Of a stretch of 64,000 nucleotides of DNA, positions 30,474-39,789 are shown piece after piece; the stretch's first letter is position 1, and each line of letters opens with the position of its first letter. The notes beneath the pieces were generated by a model. That model did no database searches. It worked only from the letters and a program-made list of their open reading frames with translations, and was not told where the DNA came from. The stretch is from positions 81,371 to 145,370 of the forward strand of contig JADCER010000016.1 of the NCBI GenBank assembly GCA_020249925.1, written 5' to 3'. The stretch comes from Roseomonas sp. (GTDB taxonomy: Bacteria; Pseudomonadota; Alphaproteobacteria; Acetobacterales; Acetobacteraceae). Made by a program: the position numbers and the translations under genes.

Positions 30474-31310
30474 ATGACCATGACCGCTCTTCAGGCCCGC
30501 ATCGAAGCGCTTTGGGCGCGCCGCGACCAGCTTTCCCCTGCAACCACGGGCGCGGATCGCGCCGCGGTAGAAGAAGCCCTCGAAATGCTCGATTCCGGCC
30601 AGGCCCGCGTGGCGGAGCCCGATGGGAATGGCGGCTGGAAGGTCAATCAATGGTTGAAGCAGGCAGTGCTGATGTCCTTCCGGCTCGCCGATTCCGCGCC
30701 GATGGAAATTTCGACCGGCGCCTATGACAAGGTGCCGCTGAAATTCGAAGGCTGGGGTGAGAACCGCTTCCGTGAAGCGGGTTTTCGTGTGGTGCCGGGC
30801 GCGGTGGTGCGCCGTTCCGCCTATATCGCGCGCAATGTCGTGCTGATGCCATCCTTCGTGAACCTTGGCGCGCGCGTTGAGGAAAACACCATGGTGGATA
30901 CCTGGGCAACCGTTGGTTCCTGCGCGCAAATCGGCAAGAATGTGCATCTTTCAGGCGGCGTTGGCATTGGTGGCGTGCTGGAACCGCTGCAAGCGAACCC
31001 GGTGGTGATCGAAGATGATTGCTTTATCGGTGCGCGGTCCGAAGTGGTGGAAGGGGTCATTGTGGAACGCGGAAGCGTGCTTTCCATGGGTGTTTTCATC
31101 AGCGCCACCACCAAGATTGTGGACCGCACGACCGGCGAGATCTTCATGGGCCGCGTGCCTTCCTATTCCGTGGTGGTGCCGGGTTCCTTGCCGGGCAAGC
31201 CGCTGCCGGATGGCTCACCAGGGCCTTCGCTTTATTGCGCGGTGATTGTGAAGCGCGTGGATGCGCAAACGCGTGCCAAGACCGCAATCAACGAATTGCT
31301 GCGTGACTGA
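30474..31310 (+). CDS. dapD: 2,3,4,5-tetrahydropyridine-2,6-dicarboxylate N-succinyltransferase
   Basis: [71 protein letters not shown] hexapeptide repeats. Confidence 0.96.
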   Translation: MTMTALQARIEALWARRDQLSPATTGADRAAVEEALEMLDSGQARVAEPDGNGGWKVNQWLKQAVLMSFRLADSAPMEISTGAYDKVPLKFEGWGENRFREAGFRVVPGAVVRRSAYIARNVVLMPSFVNLGARVEENTMVDTWATVGSCAQIGKNVHLSGGVGIGGVLEPLQANPVVIEDDCFIGARSEVVEGVIVERGSVLSMGVFISATTKIVDRTTGEIFMGRVPSYSVVVPGSLPGKPLPDGSPGPSLYCAVIVKRVDAQTRAKTAINELLRD

Positions 31311-32427
31311 TCCGCTTCCCCTGCTGCAAGCGCTGATCCGCTGCCCTTCCGTGACCCCGGAAGAAGGTGGCGCGCTTGGCGTGCTGGAAGCGGCACTGAC
31401 GCCGCTTGGCTTCACCTGCACGCGGCTGAAATTCGCGGAAGTTGATAATCTTTTCGCCCGGCGTGGGCGCCATGGGCCGCATTTCTGTTATGCGGGTCAT
31501 ACGGATGTGGTGCCGGTAGGCGACCGCGCCGGTTGGACGCATGATCCCTTCGGCGCGGAAATCGCCAATGGCATGATCTATGGCCGCGGCGCTTGCGACA
31601 TGAAGGGCAGCATCGCCGCCTTCATTGCGGGCTTGACCGATTTCCTTGCGCTGCGGCCGGATCAGCAGGGCAGCATCAGCCTGCTGATTACAGGTGATGA
31701 GGAAGGGCCTTCCATCAATGGCACCGCCAAGGTGCTGGAATGGATGGCGGAGAATGATCAGATCCCCGATATGGCGCTGGTGGGTGAGCCCACTTCCAAG
31801 GTGAAGCTTGGCGATACGCTGAAAATCGGCCGGCGCGGTTCCATGACAGCGCATATCACCGTGCATGGTATTCAGGGCCATTCCGCCTATCCGGAACGGG
31901 CCGATAATCCGATCCATCGGCTGATGCGCGCACTCAATCGCCTGACCGCCGAGCCCTTGGACAATGGCAGTGATTGGTTCCAGCCAAGCACGCTGCAAGT
32001 AACCGGCTTTGATGTCGGCAATAGTGCTTCCAATGTCATTCCGGCGGCGGCCAAGGCGTTTTTGAATATCCGCTTCAATGATCTGCATAAAAGTAGCGGG
32101 TTGACCCAGCGCATTCGTGCCGTGCTGGAAGAAGAAGCGCCCAATCATGATCTGAAAGTCACGGTTTCCGGCGAAAGCTTCCTGACCGAACCGGGGCCAT
32201 TTGTCGCCGGCTTGCAGCGCGCCATTGAACGCGCCACGGGCGCGCAAGCCAAGCTGGATACGGGCGGTGGCACTTCGGACGCGCGCTTCATCACGCGCTA
32301 TTGCCCCGTCGCGGAATTGGGCGCGGTGGGTGCCACCATGCATAAGGTGGATGAATGCGCACCGATTGATGAGCTGCGTGACCTTGCGAGCCTTTACCGC
32401 ATGGTGCTTGAGGAGCTGGTCGGCTGA
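31303..32427 (+). CDS. dapE: Succinyl-diaminopimelate desuccinylase
   Basis: GTG start at 31303 ([25 protein letters not shown]), 8-bp overlap with dap[51 protein letters not shown]. Confidence 0.94.
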   Translation: MTDPLPLLQALIRCPSVTPEEGGALGVLEAALTPLGFTCTRLKFAEVDNLFARRGRHGPHFCYAGHTDVVPVGDRAGWTHDPFGAEIANGMIYGRGACDMKGSIAAFIAGLTDFLALRPDQQGSISLLITGDEEGPSINGTAKVLEWMAENDQIPDMALVGEPTSKVKLGDTLKIGRRGSMTAHITVHGIQGHSAYPERADNPIHRLMRALNRLTAEPLDNGSDWFQPSTLQVTGFDVGNSASNVIPAAAKAFLNIRFNDLHKSSGLTQRIRAVLEEEAPNHDLKVTVSGESFLTEPGPFVAGLQRAIERATGAQAKLDTGGGTSDARFITRYCPVAELGAVGATMHKVDECAPIDELRDLASLYRMVLEELVG

Positions 32428-32447
32428 GCAGCGCCCCGCAAGGTGGT

Positions 32448-32984
32448 GTGGCGCGGGCACTCGCGGGTGCCTTCATGCTGGCGCGCGGGCGTGCTGCGGG
32501 GCTGGCGGCCTTTGAAAACACGCTGCCTGTGGCGGCCTATTCCTTTCGCGCGGCGGCGATCTGCCTGCCGATTTTCATGTTCTTCAAGGATCAGACCAGC
32601 ACACCCGATGATGTAGTGCTGACGCTTTTCGTGGATTTGCTGCTTTTCGCCGCTTCCTGGGCAGGGTTTGCCTTGGCGTCGCTTTACTTGGCCCGGGCGC
32701 TCGGCGTCGCAGAGGCCTGGCCGCGCTTCATCGCTGCCTGGAATTGGTCTGCTGTGGTGCAGTATCTCGCACTCGCGGTCTTGAGCCTGCCGGGCTTGTT
32801 GCTCGGCAGGGGCGGCTTGCTCGATCTTGGTGGGTTATTGGCGCTGTTTTTTGCGGTTTGGATGGAATGGTTTGTCGCGCGGCATGCGTTGCGGCTCAGC
32901 CCGCTTGGCGCGGCAGGCTTTGTGGCGCTTGATCTTGGGATCGCCGTGTTCCTGGGCGGCTTTGCGGCGCGCATCACAGGTTGA
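32448..32984 (+). CDS. Hypothetical multi-spanning membrane protein
   Basis: 178-aa hydrophobic ORF directly downstream of dapE with several predicted TM segments; possible Yip1-like protein. Confidence 0.6.
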   Translation: MARALAGAFMLARGRAAGLAAFENTLPVAAYSFRAAAICLPIFMFFKDQTSTPDDVVLTLFVDLLLFAASWAGFALASLYLARALGVAEAWPRFIAAWNWSAVVQYLALAVLSLPGLLLGRGGLLDLGGLLALFFAVWMEWFVARHALRLSPLGAAGFVALDLGIAVFLGGFAARITG

Positions 32985-32994
32985 TGATGGCGCG

Positions 32995-34317
32995 CTAATC
33001 CAGGAATTGCGGTGAGATCAGCTTGGGCAGGATCAATGACACATCCGGCCACATGATGACCAAACCCAGCACTGCCAGCATGGGCAGCAGCATGATGATG
33101 GTATCCTTGATCACAGCCCCCATTTTCAAGCCCGCCACATGGCAGGCGATCATGAGACATAAGCCATAGGGCGGTGTGACAAGGCCGAAGGCGAGGCTCA
33201 CAATCCCGATCATCGCAAAATGCACGGGATGAATGCCAACTTCCATCGCCAGCGGTTGCAGGATGGCGCCGACAATGATGATGGCCGGAATCGCATCCAG
33301 AAAGCAGCCCACCACCAGGAAGACGCCGGCGATGAAGAAGCCGGTCATGATCTTGCCCATGCCCCAGGCGGAAACGCCGGCCAGGATGGCTTCGGGAATC
33401 TTGTAATAGGCGAGCAACCAGCCAAAGGCCGAAGCGGTGCCCACACAAAAAAGCGCAACCGCCGCCAGCCTGCCCGTTTCACCAAGCGCACCGTAAAGCC
33501 CCTTCAAATCCATCTCCCGATAGACAATCAGGGAAAGCAGGCCGGCATAGAGCACGGCAATGCAGGCACTTTCGGTTGCGGTGAACCAGCCGAAAATCTT
33601 GCCGCCAATAATGATGAAGGGTGTCATCAGCGCGGGCAGTGAAATCCAGGTAGCAAAACCAACTTCCTTGAGGCTCGCGCGCGGATAGGTGGGGTAGCCG
33701 CGCTTCTTCGCATAGGCATGTACGGTGGCCATTTGCACAAGGCCAATCAGCAGGCCGGGAATGACACCGGCCAGAAACAGCGCACCGATCGAAACCGTCA
33801 GCACACCGCCCCAGACAATCATCAGAATTGAAGGCGGAATAATGACGGCGAGCACGGCGGAAACCGCCGTGATGGCAACGGAAAAACTGTCATCATAACC
33901 TTCACGCCGCTGCGCTTCGATGAAGATCTTGGACTGCGATGCGGCATCGGCCGTGCTGCTGCCGCTGATGCCCGCGAAAAAGATCGAAAGCACAACATTG
34001 ATCTGCGCGAGCCCGCCCGGAAAATGCCCGACCAAAGCGCGCGATAGCCGCACCAGCCTGTCAGTGATGCCACCCACATTCATCAGATTGGCGGTCAGCA
34101 GGAAGAAGGGCACGGCCAGCAGGATGAAGGAATTATAGGCGTTGAAGGTTTCCTGCATGAGCGTCATGGCACCCAGGCGCGGTTCAATCAGCATCACCGG
34201 CAGGCAAGCCATGCCAAGTGCCACCGCCACCGGCACGCGCAAGGCGAGCAGCGCGAAGAAACCGCCAAACAGGATCCAGGCGGCTTCACCTGGCGCCAAT
34301 ACATTGCCGCCCATCAT
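32995..34317 (-). CDS. dctM: TRAP transporter large permease (DctM)
   Basis: FFALLALRVPVAVALGMACLPVMLIEPRLG; FFAGISGSSTADAASQSKIFIEAQRREGYDDSFSVAITAVSAVLAVIIPPSILMIVWG. Confidence 0.95.
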   Translation of the reverse strand: MMGGNVLAPGEAAWILFGGFFALLALRVPVAVALGMACLPVMLIEPRLGAMTLMQETFNAYNSFILLAVPFFLLTANLMNVGGITDRLVRLSRALVGHFPGGLAQINVVLSIFFAGISGSSTADAASQSKIFIEAQRREGYDDSFSVAITAVSAVLAVIIPPSILMIVWGGVLTVSIGALFLAGVIPGLLIGLVQMATVHAYAKKRGYPTYPRASLKEVGFATWISLPALMTPFIIIGGKIFGWFTATESACIAVLYAGLLSLIVYREMDLKGLYGALGETGRLAAVALFCVGTASAFGWLLAYYKIPEAILAGVSAWGMGKIMTGFFIAGVFLVVGCFLDAIPAIIIVGAILQPLAMEVGIHPVHFAMIGIVSLAFGLVTPPYGLCLMIACHVAGLKMGAVIKDTIIMLLPMLAVLGLVIMWPDVSLILPKLISPQFLD

Positions 34318-34823
34318 GGCGCTTCGCCCCCGAAGAGTGTGGCAAGATCATCATAGAATTTGAGGCCGCCAAAAATCAGCCAGGAAAACCCGAGGATGGG
34401 CCAGGCAAGATGGATCAGCCAAAGCGGCAATTCCGCCAATTCGCTGATACGAAACCAGGCGAAATCCACGAATTCGATGCCATACCAGAAAAAGGCGGCC
34501 GAGAAGGCCAGCACGAAAACACCCGTCACCAGATCAAGCGCGGCGCGGGCGCGGCCTTTCAAATCAGGCCAAAGATCCACGTTGAAATGAATGCCTTCCT
34601 TCAAGCCGACCATGGCACCGATCATGATGGTCCAAACCAGCAGGAAACGCGCCATTTCCTCGGTCCAGATGTAATGCGGCAGGAAATCCGTAAAGCGCGC
34701 GAAAATCTGCAGGGCCACCGGGAAGATCAGGATGAAAACGCAAAGTGCCAGCATTACCGACAGGAACCGACCATAAAAATCAGCGATTCGCTGCACGGCG
34801 TGGCGGAACCCCATCTCGCGCAT
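34314..34823 (-). CDS. dctQ: TRAP transporter small permease (DctQ)
   Basis: Four-TM 169 aa; YIWTEEMARFLLVWTIMIGAMVGLKEGIHFNVDLWP. Confidence 0.92.
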   Translation of the reverse strand: MREMGFRHAVQRIADFYGRFLSVMLALCVFILIFPVALQIFARFTDFLPHYIWTEEMARFLLVWTIMIGAMVGLKEGIHFNVDLWPDLKGRARAALDLVTGVFVLAFSAAFFWYGIEFVDFAWFRISELAELPLWLIHLAWPILGFSWLIFGGLKFYDDLATLFGGEAP

Positions 34824-34912
34824 GATGCCCCCTCCCCTGCCCCGGCTTTCGAAACTTTTTGTTTTTGGAAATCGCCTTCCAGCAGTATCACACCACTGGA
34901 AGGCGAAACCAC

Positions 34913-35914
34913 TTACGATGTCAGCGCATTGATGCGCGCAAAAATGCTCTCAGCACCCACTTCCTTGGCATAGGCTTCCATCACCGGATCCACCGCGCGC
35001 TTCAGCGCCGCTCGATCGGTAAAGGGAATCCGCCGCAGCCGGCCGGCGCTTTCCAGCGCGGTCAGCTTCTGCCCATCTTCACTGCTCTCTGCCTCACGCC
35101 CGAAGGCGCCGGCTTCACGGCCTGCGCGACGGATCGCTTCCTGCAAGGCAGGTGGCAGGCGGGAAAGCGTTTGGCTCGAAAAACAGATCGGGCGGATGGT
35201 GATGGCGTGTTCGGTCATGATCAGGTTCGGCGCCACTTCAAAGAAGCGCATCGCCTCCACGCCCGCGGCCTCATTCTCACCGGCTTCGATGACGTTGTTC
35301 TGAATGCCGTTGTAGATTTCATTATAGGCGATCACGGTCGGCGCCATGCCCGCCGCCTGGAAGGTGCGCGACCAGATTGGCGCGCCTTGTACGCGTACCT
35401 TGAGCCCGCGCAGTTCCGCCATATTGGTGATGCGACGATTGGCGAAGATATTGCGCACACCGCCGCCGGCATAGCCAATCAGCATCACACGGGCGCGGCG
35501 TTCCACCTCATCCGCTACAGGCGCGAAAAGGTTTTGATCCAGAACCTGGTTCCAATGCTTCAGGTCACGGAACAGGAAGGGCGCATCCACAAAGGGGGCA
35601 GCGCGGCTGAAGGTGGACATATGCGCCGGTGAGACAATGCCGTAATCCACCGCACCGCGGCCGGCCGACATATATTCGAAATACTGCTTTTCCAGCCCCA
35701 GGCTGCTGTTCTTATGCAGCACGAAATTCACCGGGCCCGCAGTGTAGTAGCGCTTCACGAGTTCTTCGAAGCGCACCAAAGCGCGGGTGAAGACGTGGTC
35801 ATCATTGAACTGCACCGCGCCATTCAGGGTGATGGCCTGCTGCGCCCGTGCCACGGCCGGCGCGGCCAAGCCCGCAGCCGCCAGGGTTGCCCCAAGCAAT
35901 TGCCTACGATTCAT
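34913..35914 (-). CDS. dctP: TRAP transporter substrate-binding protein (DctP)
   Basis: Signal MNRRQLLGATLAAAGLAAPAVARAQ; LRGLKVRVQGAPIWSRTFQAAGMAPTVIAYNEIYNGIQNNVIEAGENE. Confidence 0.92.
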   Translation of the reverse strand: MNRRQLLGATLAAAGLAAPAVARAQQAITLNGAVQFNDDHVFTRALVRFEELVKRYYTAGPVNFVLHKNSSLGLEKQYFEYMSAGRGAVDYGIVSPAHMSTFSRAAPFVDAPFLFRDLKHWNQVLDQNLFAPVADEVERRARVMLIGYAGGGVRNIFANRRITNMAELRGLKVRVQGAPIWSRTFQAAGMAPTVIAYNEIYNGIQNNVIEAGENEAAGVEAMRFFEVAPNLIMTEHAITIRPICFSSQTLSRLPPALQEAIRRAGREAGAFGREAESSEDGQKLTALESAGRLRRIPFTDRAALKRAVDPVMEAYAKEVGAESIFARINALTS

Positions 35915-36051
35915 GACGTTTCTCCCTTTTTCTCGACCGGGGTCATGCTCCGGCTGGAATGACTATAGGCAGGCATTTCGGCGCGCGGGAAGCCTTGGGT
36001 CTTTCCAGGGCGGGTTTTCCCGGCAAAACTATCGAAAACAGGGAGGGCGAG

Positions 36052-36801
36052 ATGCCAAAAACTGATCTGAACGGCCGGGTTGCGGTGATTACCGGGGCAG
36101 CGCGGGGCATTGGGCTGGCGGTGGCGGAGCTGGCCATGAGCCGGGGGGCTGCCATCGCCATTTGGGATATGGATGAGGCTGCATCCAAGGCCGCCGCCGC
36201 GCGCTTGGGTCACGCCAAAGTCAGCACCCATATCCTTGATCTGACGGATGCGGCGGCGGTGGAAGCCGCGACGCAGGCGACGCTTGCTGCCCATGGGCGC
36301 GTGGATATTCTGGTCAATAATGCCGGCATCACCGGCGGCAATGCGCCAGTCTGGGAATTGCCCGTGGCAGAATGGCGGCGCGTGATTGATGTCAATCTGG
36401 TGGCCCCCTTCATCGTCGCCCGCGCCCTGGTGCCGCCTATGCGCGCGGCAGGCTATGGGCGTGTCGTGAATATCGCCTCCATCGCGGGCAAGGAAGGCAA
36501 TCCGAATGCATCGCATTACAGCGCTTCCAAGGCGGGCCTGATTGGGCTGACCAAATCGCTCGGCAAGGAATTGGCCGGTAGCGGCGTATTGGCGAATTGC
36601 GTGACACCGGCGGCGGCTGAGACCGATATCTTCAAGCAAATGACCGCGCAGCAAATCGCCTGGATGCGATCCAAAATTCCGATGGATCGCTTTGTGCAGG
36701 TGGAAGAAATCGCGGAGCTTGTCTGCTGGCTGGCATCCGAGGCTTGTTCCTTTTCCACCGGCGCGGTTTTCGACATATCGGGCGGGCGCGCGACCTATTG
36801 A
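36052..36801 (+). CDS. SDR family NAD(P)-dependent oxidoreductase
   Basis: LNGRVAVITGAARGIGLAVAELAMSRGAAIAIWD; LVNNAGITGG; HYSASKAGLIGLTKSLGKELAG. Confidence 0.93.
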   Translation: MPKTDLNGRVAVITGAARGIGLAVAELAMSRGAAIAIWDMDEAASKAAAARLGHAKVSTHILDLTDAAAVEAATQATLAAHGRVDILVNNAGITGGNAPVWELPVAEWRRVIDVNLVAPFIVARALVPPMRAAGYGRVVNIASIAGKEGNPNASHYSASKAGLIGLTKSLGKELAGSGVLANCVTPAAAETDIFKQMTAQQIAWMRSKIPMDRFVQVEEIAELVCWLASEACSFSTGAVFDISGGRATY

Positions 36802-36870
36802 TAGCGGCGGATTGCCAGCCGGGGCGCGGCGCTGCAAGCTTCGCCCAACCTTATCGGGAGAGAGATTGAG

Positions 36871-37629
36871 ATGAGCACAGAAGGCAAGATCGCCGTCGTC
36901 ACCGGGGCTGGCAGCGGCGTGGGCCGCGCAGCGGCTTTGGCGCTGTTGGGCGGTGGTTGGCATGTGGTACTGGCGGGCCGCCGCGCCGATGCCTTGCAGG
37001 AAACCGTGACCCTTTCTGGTGCGGCAGGATCACGCGCGCTTTGCGTGCCTTCCGATGTCTCCGACCCCGCTGCGGTGGATGCGCTTTTCGCCACCGTGAA
37101 GCAGCGTTACGGCCGGCTTGATATGCTGTTCAATAATGCCGGCACCAATGTGCCCGGCATGCCCTTTGAAGACCTGACCTATGCGGATTGGACCCGCGTT
37201 GTCGGTGTGAACCTGACCGGCTGCTTTTTGTGCGCGCAGGCGGCGTTTCGCATCATGAAGGATCAGAAGCCGCAGGGCGGGCGCATCATCAATAATGGTT
37301 CGATCAGCGCGCATACGCCGCGCCCGGATAGCGCGCCCTATACCGCCACCAAGCATTCCATTACGGGGCTGACAAAATCCCTCATGCTCGATGGCCGCAA
37401 ATACGATATTTGCGCGGGGCAGATTGATATCGGCAATGCCGCAACGCCAATGACCCAGCGCATGACGCGCGGCGTGAAGCAGGCCGATGGCAGCATCGCG
37501 GTCGAGCCCACCATGGACGCCACGCATGTCGGCAATGCCATTCTGCATATGGCCAATCTGCCGCTGGAGGCGAATATCTTCACCATGACCATCAAGGCCA
37601 CCAAGATGCCCTTCGAAGGCCGCGGCTGA
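36871..37629 (+). CDS. SDR family oxidoreductase
   Basis: [66 protein letters not shown]. Confidence 0.92.
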   Translation: MSTEGKIAVVTGAGSGVGRAAALALLGGGWHVVLAGRRADALQETVTLSGAAGSRALCVPSDVSDPAAVDALFATVKQRYGRLDMLFNNAGTNVPGMPFEDLTYADWTRVVGVNLTGCFLCAQAAFRIMKDQKPQGGRIINNGSISAHTPRPDSAPYTATKHSITGLTKSLMLDGRKYDICAGQIDIGNAATPMTQRMTRGVKQADGSIAVEPTMDATHVGNAILHMANLPLEANIFTMTIKATKMPFEGRG

Positions 37630-37635
37630 CGGCTT

Positions 37636-38547
37636 ATGGCCACCCATCATCTGAAGGTTCAGGAACCCTTCCGCGCGCTATTCTACGCGCCGTTCTATGC
37701 GGCCTTGGCGCGCGGCGACTATGCGACTGAGGGCGTGGAGGTCACGCTGCTGCCAGGTGCAGTGCCGTCGCTTGCGAAGGATTCCGTATTGGATGGCACG
37801 GCTGACCTCGCCTGGGGCGGGCCGATGCGCCTGCTGCTGGCGCATGATGCCGATCCCGCCTGCCCCTTGCGGTTGTTCGGCGCGGTGGTGATGGGTGATC
37901 CTTTTTTCCTTGTCGGGCGCACACCCAATCCTGGCTTCAAGCTGCGTGATCTGGCGGGCATGACGCTTGGCACCGTGAGCGAAGTGCCAACGCCATGGTG
38001 GACCTTGCAGGATGATATCCGCGCGGCGGGGATTGATCCGGCTGCGATCAAGCGGATCACGGATCAGACCATGCCCGCCAATGCCGCTGCGGTCGCGGCA
38101 GGCACGCTTGATGTCGCGCAGCTTTTTGAACCGCTGGTGAGCCAGATGGAAGCCGCCGGCACCGGCCATGTCTGGTATGCGCAAGCCAGCCGTGGCCCCA
38201 CTTCCTACACGGCGTTTTATGCCCGCACAGATGTGATCACCGCCAAGCGCGAAGCGATGGAAGCCATGGTGCGCGGGCTGGCGAGGACACTCACTTGGTT
38301 TGCCGCAGCATCGCCACAGGAAATTGTCGCCTGCATTGCGCCTTACTTTGAAGGCGGTGATGCGGCGCTGATGGCACGCGCCATTGCCCGCTACAAATCG
38401 GTGAAGCTCTGGACCGAAACGCCGCGCTTCCCGCCGGAAGCGCTCGCGCAATTGGAACGCGGCATGCTCTCCGCCGGCGCCATCAGGCGCACGCCCGGTT
38501 TTGCCGGGCTGGTGGCAGAGGATGTGACGGAAAGCGCGCTCGCGTAA
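37636..38547 (+). CDS. NMT1/THI5-like substrate-binding-type protein without obvious signal peptide
   Basis: FRALFYAPFYAALARGDYATEGVEVTLLPGAVPSLAKDSVLDGTADLAWGGPMRLL; no hydrophobic N-terminus. Confidence 0.75.
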   Translation: MATHHLKVQEPFRALFYAPFYAALARGDYATEGVEVTLLPGAVPSLAKDSVLDGTADLAWGGPMRLLLAHDADPACPLRLFGAVVMGDPFFLVGRTPNPGFKLRDLAGMTLGTVSEVPTPWWTLQDDIRAAGIDPAAIKRITDQTMPANAAAVAAGTLDVAQLFEPLVSQMEAAGTGHVWYAQASRGPTSYTAFYARTDVITAKREAMEAMVRGLARTLTWFAAASPQEIVACIAPYFEGGDAALMARAIARYKSVKLWTETPRFPPEALAQLERGMLSAGAIRRTPGFAGLVAEDVTESALA

Positions 38548-38549
38548 TT

Positions 38550-39725
38550 TCAGCCGCGCGGCAGTAATTGTTCCGCGAGAGTCGCCCAATAGGAAGCGCC
38601 GACAGGCAGGATATTGTCGTTGAAATCATAGCGCGGGTGATGCACCTGCGCGTCATCCGGCCCGCGCCCACCGCCCAGCATCAGATAGGCGCCTGGCTTG
38701 GCATTCAGCATGAAGGCGAAATCCTCACCGCCCATGGTGGGCTTTTGCATGGGCTGCACGCGCGCTTCCCCCTGCACCGCACGCGCGGCCTTGGCGGCCA
38801 GATGCACGCTTTCAACCTCATTGATCGTGGCCGGATAGGCGCGGGCGAATTCCGCGGTGGCAGTCGCCCCCATCGCGGCGGCGATGCCGGTCACGGTTTC
38901 CTTGAAGCGGCGTTCGAGCAGATCCCCGATCTCCGGCGCAAACCAGCGCGCGGTGCCCAGCATGCGCACGGTCTCCGGGATCACGTTGAAGGTATGGCCG
39001 CCGGTGATATGGCCGATGGTGATCACGCCCGCTTCAACGGGTTCCACATTGCGCGCGACGATGGATTGCAGCGCCTGAACAATGGCCGCCGCCACCACAA
39101 TCGGGTCCGTGCCATTATGCGGCATGGCGCCATGGGCGCCCTTGCCGGTGATATTCACTTCAAGATTGGCGACCGCCGCCATCACCGGGCCTTCGCGCCA
39201 AAGGAAAGTGCCTTCCGGCGCGCCCGGCCAGTTATGCATGCCGAAAACACGTTCCATCGGGAAGCGCGTGAATAGCCCTTCCTTCACCATCAATTCGCCG
39301 CCCGCCAGGTTTTCTTCTGCCGGCTGGAAAATCACATAGACGGTGCCGTCGAAATTGCGCGTCTCGGCAAGATACTTCGCGGCGCCGAGCAGCATGGTGG
39401 TATGCCCATCATGGCCGCAGGCATGCATCTTGCCCGGAATCTTGGAGGCATAGGGCAGCCCGGTTTCTTCCAGGATCGGCAGCGCATCAATATCAGCACG
39501 CAGCCCAATGGCGCGGCCATTATCCACGCGGCCACGGATCACGCCGACAACGCCTGTCTTGGCAATGCCGGTGATAACCTCATCACAGCCGAATTCGCGC
39601 AGCTTTTCGGCGATGATGCCGGAAGTGCGGGTTTCTTCCAGACCCAATTCGGGGTGTTCATGAAAATCACGCCGCCAGGCGGTCATTTCCGGGTGGAATT
39701 CGGCGATGCGGTTGATGATGGGCAT
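38550..39725 (-). CDS. M20 family amidohydrolase/aminoacylase (hippurate hydrolase-like)
   Basis: WRRDFHEHPELGLEETRTS; GLRADIDALPILEETGLPYAS; MHACGHDGHTTMLLGAAKYLAE; MGGEDFAFML. Confidence 0.93.
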   Translation of the reverse strand: MPIINRIAEFHPEMTAWRRDFHEHPELGLEETRTSGIIAEKLREFGCDEVITGIAKTGVVGVIRGRVDNGRAIGLRADIDALPILEETGLPYASKIPGKMHACGHDGHTTMLLGAAKYLAETRNFDGTVYVIFQPAEENLAGGELMVKEGLFTRFPMERVFGMHNWPGAPEGTFLWREGPVMAAVANLEVNITGKGAHGAMPHNGTDPIVVAAAIVQALQSIVARNVEPVEAGVITIGHITGGHTFNVIPETVRMLGTARWFAPEIGDLLERRFKETVTGIAAAMGATATAEFARAYPATINEVESVHLAAKAARAVQGEARVQPMQKPTMGGEDFAFMLNAKPGAYLMLGGGRGPDDAQVHHPRYDFNDNILPVGASYWATLAEQLLPRG

Positions 39726-39789
39726 GGGGATCTTCCTGGATACTTGATTGCGTCACGTGAGGCTGAAATGCCGGGTCCAATCAGCGCAA

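Noticed and set aside
31288-32460. 390-aa minus-strand ORF antisense to dapE
   Set aside because: No recognisable motifs; overlaps a well-supported dapE for its full length
37678-38589. 303-aa minus-strand ORF opposite the NMT1-like gene
   Set aside because: Arg/His-rich antisense frame with no domain signal
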